Shown here: positions 8,695 through 11,732 of the stretch, in pieces
Position numbering within the stretch: position 1 is the stretch's first letter
How the letters are laid out: every line of letters starts with the position of its first letter
Source of the DNA: Treponema sp. UBA4232
Lineage (GTDB): Bacteria; Spirochaetota; Spirochaetia; Treponematales; Treponemataceae
DNA: 11,732 nucleotides
NCBI GenBank assembly: GCA_002396325.1
Contig: DGXM01000034.1
Span: 1 to 11,732 of the forward strand
Direction: 5' to 3'
Translations under genes and position numbers: made by a program
The notes under the pieces: model-generated
The model's input: only the letters and a program-made list of their open reading frames with translations
Told to the model about the DNA's origin: nothing
Database searches by the model: none

Positions 8695-9507
8695 ATGAAA
8701 AAATGCGTTTTGTTTTTTGCACTGTGTCTTGTTTTCCTTCCCGCAGTGAGTCAGACTTCCGAAACCGCATCCTCAGACGCTGTTCTTGTTTCCGAAGACG
8801 GTGAGGCATTGGATCCCGTGACAGGATTTCCATCCATAAAGGAAAAGCCTTTCGTGATGTTCGACTGGGGAGCCACAATGTCGTGGAACACAAGACTGAA
8901 ATTCCAGACGGGAAGAACGAATTTCGTATTTGAAGACAATATGGTGGGACTTTACTTCACAATGGAGACAATGCACATACGTCCGCTCGACAGCATTCTC
9001 CGCATTGCGGCCTACTATCCTCTCAGAAGCACATTCAACAAAGTCGAGCAGAAATCCAAGCAGACCCTCGTGTATGCTTTCGATGTGATTTTTGCCCCTC
9101 TTTTCCGTCTTGATATGTGGCATTACATAGGCATAAACATTGCCCCAGGAATCCACTTTATGTACCAGCTCACCGACGACTGGCACTACTTTCAGCTGGG
9201 AGGCTCCGTTCTTGCCGGCATAGAGCTTCCCGTGTGGGAAAGATGGACATTCCTCATAAACGGAATCGCCGCACTTGATTATCCTAACTTCGGAACAAAC
9301 GCCCAGATGGCACCTATTGATCTTGCATGGAGTTATCAGCTTTCAGTCGGAGTAAGATATTCAAAGAAAGGTGCTAACAAATATTCCTACATAAAGAGCC
9401 GCAGAAAGGCGAAGGCCGCAAGGGAAGCCCGTTCTATGGAAACGGCCGAAGCCTCATCTCCTGAATACACCGCCCCCCAAAAGGAAGAAGAACAGGGTGC
9501 TGAGTAG
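8695..9507 (+). CDS. Exported probable outer-membrane beta-barrel protein (270 aa)
   Basis: ATG 8695 is set by AGGAG at 8683-8687, which overlaps the TAG stop of the preceding gene, 7 nt upstream. The N-terminus is a Sec signal peptide with probable cleavage after AVS (residue 19) and no lipobox cysteine at the cut. From about residue 45 to 225 the protein alternates short aromatic-rich strands with turns (FDWGATMSW, MVGLYFTM, LRIAAYYPL, IGINIAPGIHFMY, FQLGGSVLAGIEL, FLINGIAAL, YQLSVGVRY), as expected of a small outer-membrane barrel. After the last strand comes a charged tail rich in K/R and then E/A, probably periplasmic. I do not recognise a named family. As the last gene of the lipoprotein run, it may be the membrane anchor or channel partner of the lipoproteins (inference). 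Confidence 0.82.
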   Translation: MKKCVLFFALCLVFLPAVSQTSETASSDAVLVSEDGEALDPVTGFPSIKEKPFVMFDWGATMSWNTRLKFQTGRTNFVFEDNMVGLYFTMETMHIRPLDSILRIAAYYPLRSTFNKVEQKSKQTLVYAFDVIFAPLFRLDMWHYIGINIAPGIHFMYQLTDDWHYFQLGGSVLAGIELPVWERWTFLINGIAALDYPNFGTNAQMAPIDLAWSYQLSVGVRYSKKGANKYSYIKSRRKAKAAREARSMETAEASSPEYTAPQKEEEQGAE

Positions 9508-9573
9508 TTCCAAGGGCATCTTTTTAAGCTGCTTTCATGCGGATTTTAAATGATTCACCTTGTTCTTTGTTGT

Positions 9574-10332
9574 TCATTTTTTTTCGTTTTCTATTCCAAG
9601 GGCCAGACATGCCGCCCGTGCTGCATTCTGTTCAGCCTTCTTTTTGCTTTTTCCTGATTCGGGTCCGTAACATACGGCTCCAAGATGCACACTCACCATA
9701 AATGTCCGGTCGTGGTCGGGGCCTGTCTTGTTTACAAGCTCGTAAACCGGACATTCCCTGTGTTTTTTCTGGTAATATTCCTGAAGGATGGTCTTGTAGT
9801 CCTTGTTTCCCTTGTCGTCCTGAACTTTGCGGATTTCAGGCACAATAAGACGGAGCACGAAATCCCTGGCCTTTTCGAAGCCTGAGTCAAGATACAGGGC
9901 CCCTATCACGGCTTCCACGGCATCTGCAAGGATGGCGTTTTTCTGTCTTCCGCCGCTCATTTCCTCGCCCTTTCCAAGCACGATGTAGCGGTCGATCTGC
10001 ATTATGTTCCGGGCGATCGGTGCAAGGGAGTTCTCGCTCACCACGTTTGCCTTGATGCGTGCCAAATCACCTTCAGGGTTGTCCATCATGTCTTCGTAGA
10101 GGAAGTCGGCCGTTGCAAGTCCAAGCACTGAATCCCCGAGGAATTCCAGACGTTCGTTGTTGTAACGGTGATGCTCCTCGTTTTCGTTTGAAAATGATCT
10201 GTGGTGCAGCGCAAGGTCGAGTATGTTCAGATTGTGAAAATGCAGGTCATTGTGGGATGCGAACGCCTCAAGCTCTTTTTTACGCTGGCTGTCCAACTTC
10301 CTTGACTCATAAATTTTGTCTCTTAAATTCAT
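9574..10332 (-). CDS. rnc: Ribonuclease III
   Basis: RNase III cleaves double-stranded RNA, including rRNA precursors. The 252-aa product has the family signature NERLEFLGDSVLG at residues 59-71, with catalytic candidates E60, E63 and D67. The second acidic pair is D137 and E140 in ADAVEAVIGALYL. A C-terminal dsRNA-binding domain starts about residue 180 (DYKTILQEYYQ) and ends with KSKKKAEQNAARAACLAL. All expected active-site acids are present; E. coli RNase III is 226 aa. The ATG at 10332 was chosen because it begins the conserved N-terminus (MNLRDKIYES). An in-frame ATG at 10380 would lie inside the terminator of acpP and is rejected. Oddly, no clear Shine-Dalgarno precedes 10332 (the upstream bases read AATAATCCCG). 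It converges with the lipoprotein run across a 66-bp gap with no convincing terminator. Confidence 0.95.
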   Translation of the reverse strand: MNLRDKIYESRKLDSQRKKELEAFASHNDLHFHNLNILDLALHHRSFSNENEEHHRYNNERLEFLGDSVLGLATADFLYEDMMDNPEGDLARIKANVVSENSLAPIARNIMQIDRYIVLGKGEEMSGGRQKNAILADAVEAVIGALYLDSGFEKARDFVLRLIVPEIRKVQDDKGNKDYKTILQEYYQKKHRECPVYELVNKTGPDHDRTFMVSVHLGAVCYGPESGKSKKKAEQNAARAACLALGIENEKK

Positions 10333-10362
10333 CGGGATTATTTTTAATGAAAAAGAATAAAT

Positions 10363-10395
10363 AAAAAAAAGGCACAGCAATTACACCGTGCCTTT
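10363..10395 (-). terminator. Intrinsic terminator after acpP
   Basis: On the minus strand AAAGGCAC (10395-10388) pairs perfectly with GTGCCTTT (10375-10368) around a loop of about 12 bases that can be shortened by G-U pairs, followed by T8 (10370-10363). It lies 19 bases past the acpP stop and 30 bases before the rnc start, so it should separate rpmF-acpP transcription from rnc at least partly. Confidence 0.85.
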
Positions 10396-10414
10396 CATCT
10401 CTTTACAGAACTGA

Positions 10415-10654
10415 TTACTGCTGCTGAGACTTGATGAAATCATAGGCATCGCGGACTTTTTCAAATTCGTTTGCCTTTTCATCAGGAATATGAACTCCAG
10501 TCTCTGCTTCGATAGCATAAACCAACTCGTATGTATCCAAGCTATCTGCGCCCAAGTCACCGCGGAATGTAGCGTCCAAAGTAACTTTCTCAGGGTCAAT
10601 TTCCAAGTTCTCTGAAATCAATTTCTTGATTTTTTCAAACAATTCGTCTTCCAT
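10415..10654 (-). CDS. acpP: Acyl carrier protein
   Basis: This is the carrier of growing acyl chains in type II fatty acid synthesis, acting in the cytoplasm. At 79 aa it has the usual length and is strongly acidic. The phosphopantetheine attachment motif GADSLD is present with Ser38 as the modified residue, followed by helix 2 (TYELVYAIEAETG) and the conserved IPDEKANEF and YDFIKS segments. The start is supported by AGGAG at 10666-10662, 7 nt upstream. It follows rpmF by 19 bp, a common bacterial pairing of ribosomal protein L32 with lipid synthesis. CoaD, encoded just upstream, makes the CoA precursor of the cofactor this protein carries. Confidence 0.97.
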   Translation of the reverse strand: MEDELFEKIKKLISENLEIDPEKVTLDATFRGDLGADSLDTYELVYAIEAETGVHIPDEKANEFEKVRDAYDFIKSQQQ

Positions 10655-10673
10655 TTTTAGTCTCCTAATTTAA

Positions 10674-10862
10674 TTAGCCGTTTACTTCTGGAGTAATAAC
10701 CTGACGTCCACGATAGAAACCGCACTTGGGACATACATGATGCTGCATAACCAGGTTGCCACAGTTTGCACATGGTACCAGGTTCGGTGTAGCAAGACGC
10801 ATATTCACACCACGCCTTCTTTTGGTTACGGCCTTTGATGTTTTTGATCTAGGTACTGCCAT
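10674..10862 (-). CDS. rpmF: 50S ribosomal protein L32
   Basis: This small large-subunit ribosomal protein is 62 aa here. The N-terminus MAVPRSKTSKAVTKRRRG is diagnostic of L32. Two CxxC pairs (CANC and CPKC, 13 residues apart) form a zinc ribbon, so this is the zinc-binding C+ form. GAGG at 10873-10870, about 7 nt before the ATG, is the likely ribosome-binding site. Two promoter-like hexamer sets lie upstream. The usual yceD/DUF177 partner is absent; the upstream neighbour is a repeat element and coaD. Confidence 0.97.
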   Translation of the reverse strand: MAVPRSKTSKAVTKRRRGVNMRLATPNLVPCANCGNLVMQHHVCPKCGFYRGRQVITPEVNG

Positions 10863-10907
10863 CTTATAACCTCGCTATAAATTTTTAGTCGTCTGTATAA
10901 CGTGATT

Positions 10908-10937
10908 ATATTACTACAGATTCCTATTCCTTGTCAA
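10908..10937 (-). promoter_or_regulatory. Proximal promoter of rpmF-acpP
   Basis: On the minus strand -35 TTGACA (10937-10932) is followed by 18 bp and TAATAT (10913-10908). An alternative -10, TATAAT at 10910-10905, would need a 21-bp spacer. It lies about 46 bp before the rpmF start. Confidence 0.5.
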
Positions 10938-10939
10938 TA

Positions 10940-10969
10940 ATTATATAGAAAATTACCGCATTATGTCAA
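10940..10969 (-). promoter_or_regulatory. Distal promoter of rpmF-acpP
   Basis: On the minus strand a perfect -35 TTGACA (10969-10964), an 18-bp spacer and a perfect -10 TATAAT (10945-10940). It is a near-consensus sigma70 promoter, fitting a highly expressed ribosomal protein/ACP operon. It overlaps upstream of the proximal promoter by tandem arrangement. Confidence 0.75.
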
Positions 10970-10996
10970 GTGTATAATGACAATACCATTAATTTA

Positions 10997-11003
10997 GCAA
11001 AGT
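10997..11003. repeat. Left 7-bp direct repeat GCAAAGT
   Basis: Exact match to 11255-11261, immediately outside the GTCAT end of the repeat element; probable target-site duplication. Confidence 0.65.
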
Positions 11004-11125
11004 GTCATGCCGAACGAAGTTGTGTCATGCTGAACGTGGTTGCGTGCAACCGAATTCAGCATCTCTTGTGCAGGAGAGATCCCGAATCAAGTTCGGGATG
11101 ACGGTAGTGACAGGCCCGGAATGAC
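11004..11125. repeat. Hairpin repeat copy 1 (122 bp)
   Basis: Contains two strong hairpins. At 11027-11062, ATGCTGAA pairs with TTCAGCAT, enclosing GGTTGC-GT-GCAACC. At 11079-11099, ATCCCGAA-TCAAG-TTCGGGAT. It differs from copy 2 at 7 positions by my count, with 11021-11102 identical. Confidence 0.9.
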
Positions 11126-11132
11126 ATGGAGA

Positions 11133-11254
11133 GTCATGCTGAACGAGGCTGTGTCATGCTGAACGTGGTTGCGTGCAACCGAATTCAGCATCTCTTGTGC
11201 AGGAGAGATCCCGAATCAAGTTCGGGATGACTGTAGTGTCAAGCCCGGGATGAC
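11133..11254. repeat. Hairpin repeat copy 2 (122 bp)
   Basis: Direct copy of the preceding repeat at an offset of 129 bp, about 94% identical by hand count. The hairpins recur at 11156-11191 and 11208-11228. The spacer to copy 1 is 7 bp (11126-11132), the same length as the flanking duplication. Confidence 0.9.
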
Positions 11255-11261
11255 GCAAAGT
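11255..11261. repeat. Right 7-bp direct repeat GCAAAGT
   Basis: Exact match to 10997-11003, immediately outside the ATGAC end of the repeat element; probable target-site duplication. Confidence 0.65.
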
Positions 11262-11318
11262 TAATGGCGTTGGTGTATAATGGGTTTCTCGAAAAAAAAT
11301 GAATCCCATCCGCGCGAA

Positions 11319-11732
11319 TCAAGTGGCGGGGCGGTATTTTGCTTTGATTGCCTCTTCCACTACGGGAGGCACCATTGCGCTAATGTCTCCGCCGTAACTG
11401 GCCAGTTCCTTGATGCTGCTGGATCTGATTAGGAAATATCTCTGCTCGGTCGGAACGAACAAAGTCTCCACTTCCTGATTCAAAGAGCGGTTTATGAGCG
11501 AAAGGTCGAATTCGTATGCAAAGTCGTTCGTGTTTCTGATTCCCCTAAGAAGCACTTTGGCACCCACCTGGCGGCAGTAATCGCTTACCAGAACATTGCA
11601 GGTGTGCACGGTCACGTTCTTGAAATCTTTCGTGAGTGTCTTCAGCATGGAAAGGCGTTCCTCTGCCGAAAAGAGATATTTTTTTTGAGGATTCACTGCA
11701 ATAGCCACGTCTATGCTGTCGAAAAGACGGCT
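11319..11732 (-). CDS. coaD: Phosphopantetheine adenylyltransferase, partial
   Basis: CoaD joins ATP and 4'-phosphopantetheine to make dephospho-CoA, the penultimate step of CoA synthesis. The gene runs off the right edge; 137 C-terminal residues are visible and the first about 20-25 residues, including the HxGH nucleotide-binding motif, are missing. Family motifs seen include SRLFDSIDVAIAVNPQKK, FSAEERL, LLRGIRNTNDFAYEFDLSLINR (phosphopantetheine/ATP-binding arginines; the E. coli equivalent is IRGLRAVADFEYE), and RSSSIKELASYGGDIS, which matches the SSSxVKE nucleotide-binding helix. The length fits the usual about 160-aa enzyme. The GTG at 11708 is an internal valine, not the start. Downstream on the same strand lie the repeat element and then rpmF-acpP. 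An A/T-rich run (T8 on the minus strand, 11299-11292) follows the stop, but I find no hairpin before it. Confidence 0.95.
   Translation of the reverse strand, partial: SRLFDSIDVAIAVNPQKKYLFSAEERLSMLKTLTKDFKNVTVHTCNVLVSDYCRQVGAKVLLRGIRNTNDFAYEFDLSLINRSLNQEVETLFVPTEQRYFLIRSSSIKELASYGGDISAMVPPVVEEAIKAKYRPAT

Larger units (their letters stand above)
11004..11254. mobile_element. MITE/REP-like non-coding element with 7-bp target duplication
   Basis: This 251-bp block has no plausible gene and is packed with inverted repeats. It starts GTCATGCCG and ends CCCGGGATGAC, so the termini are imperfect inverted repeats (9 of the first 12 bases match). It is flanked by a perfect direct repeat GCAAAGT at 10997-11003 and 11255-11261, as expected of a target-site duplication. 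Internally it is two 122-bp copies separated by ATGGAGA. GTCAT-(C/G)C(C/T)GAA type hairpin repeats are known as dispersed families in many bacteria. Whether this one is mobile, and which transposase would act on it, is inference; no transposase is in the window. Confidence 0.7.
10981..11272. repeat. Inverted repeat arms outside the element
   Basis: CAATACCATTAA (10981-10992) and TTAATGGCGTTG (11261-11272) are inverted repeats matching at 10 of 12 positions, with a perfect CCATTAA/TTAATGG core. They bracket the hairpin element and would meet as one stem-loop if the element and one target duplicate were removed. Confidence 0.6.

Noticed and set aside
8773..9186. Minus-strand open frame of 137 codons
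   Set aside because: It is antisense to the barrel gene and has no motif, no signal peptide and no ribosome-binding site; a shadow of the coding strand.
9508..9573. Bidirectional terminator between the barrel gene and rnc
   Set aside because: Only a 6-bp AAATGA/TCATTT pairing with a loop of about 20 bases is possible; too weak to call.
10333..10380. Longer rnc start at 10380
   Set aside because: It would place coding sequence inside the acpP terminator; the conserved N-terminus begins at 10332.
11004..11254. CRISPR array
   Set aside because: Only two 122-bp copies with a 7-bp spacer and strong internal hairpins; repeat and spacer lengths are wrong and no cas gene is visible.
11288..11318. 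Intrinsic terminator of coaD
   Set aside because: There is a T8 run on the minus strand, but no stem-loop directly precedes it.

Overview
The window looks like a chromosomal segment of a host-associated spirochaete, most likely a Treponema-like organism. This is inferred from three things: large Fn3-type lipoproteins with relaxed spirochaete lipoboxes, InlB/Listeria-Bacteroides-type repeats in a surface protein, and moderate GC (about 45-50% in genes by eye). No rRNA or other decisive taxonomic marker is present, so the genus is a guess.

Layout, left to right. (1) Bases 3-1505 (+) hold the C-terminal end of a repeat-rich surface protein whose start lies off the left edge. (2) Bases 1506-1868 have no protein gene. 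They carry a strong-looking sigma70-type promoter, a tRNA-Gly(UCC) gene and its intrinsic terminator, followed by a T-rich leader. (3) Bases 1869-9507 (+) form one compact run of four genes: a 1368-aa lipoprotein with about eight Fn3-like modules, a 771-aa lipoprotein with about five, a 115-aa lipoprotein with a lipocalin-like look, and a 270-aa exported, probably beta-barrel outer-membrane protein. Gaps are 2, 43 and 10 bp, and two ribosome-binding sites lie at or over the preceding stop codon, so co-expression is likely. I infer a surface-exposed assembly anchored by lipids and a barrel; no substrate or partner can be named. (4) Bases 9574-11732 (-) are housekeeping: partial coaD, then rpmF-acpP behind tandem promoters, a good intrinsic terminator, then rnc.

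Between rpmF and coaD (about 10986-11267) sits the most interesting non-coding structure. It is a 251-bp element made of two nearly identical 122-bp hairpin-rich copies. It begins GTCAT and ends ATGAC, is flanked by a perfect 7-bp direct repeat (GCAAAGT), and appears to have split a pre-existing palindrome. It has the look of a MITE/REP-like non-autonomous mobile element. A second notable signal is a sharp AT-rich block (about 34% GC) in the C-terminal coding part of the largest lipoprotein, suggesting a swapped or imported domain.
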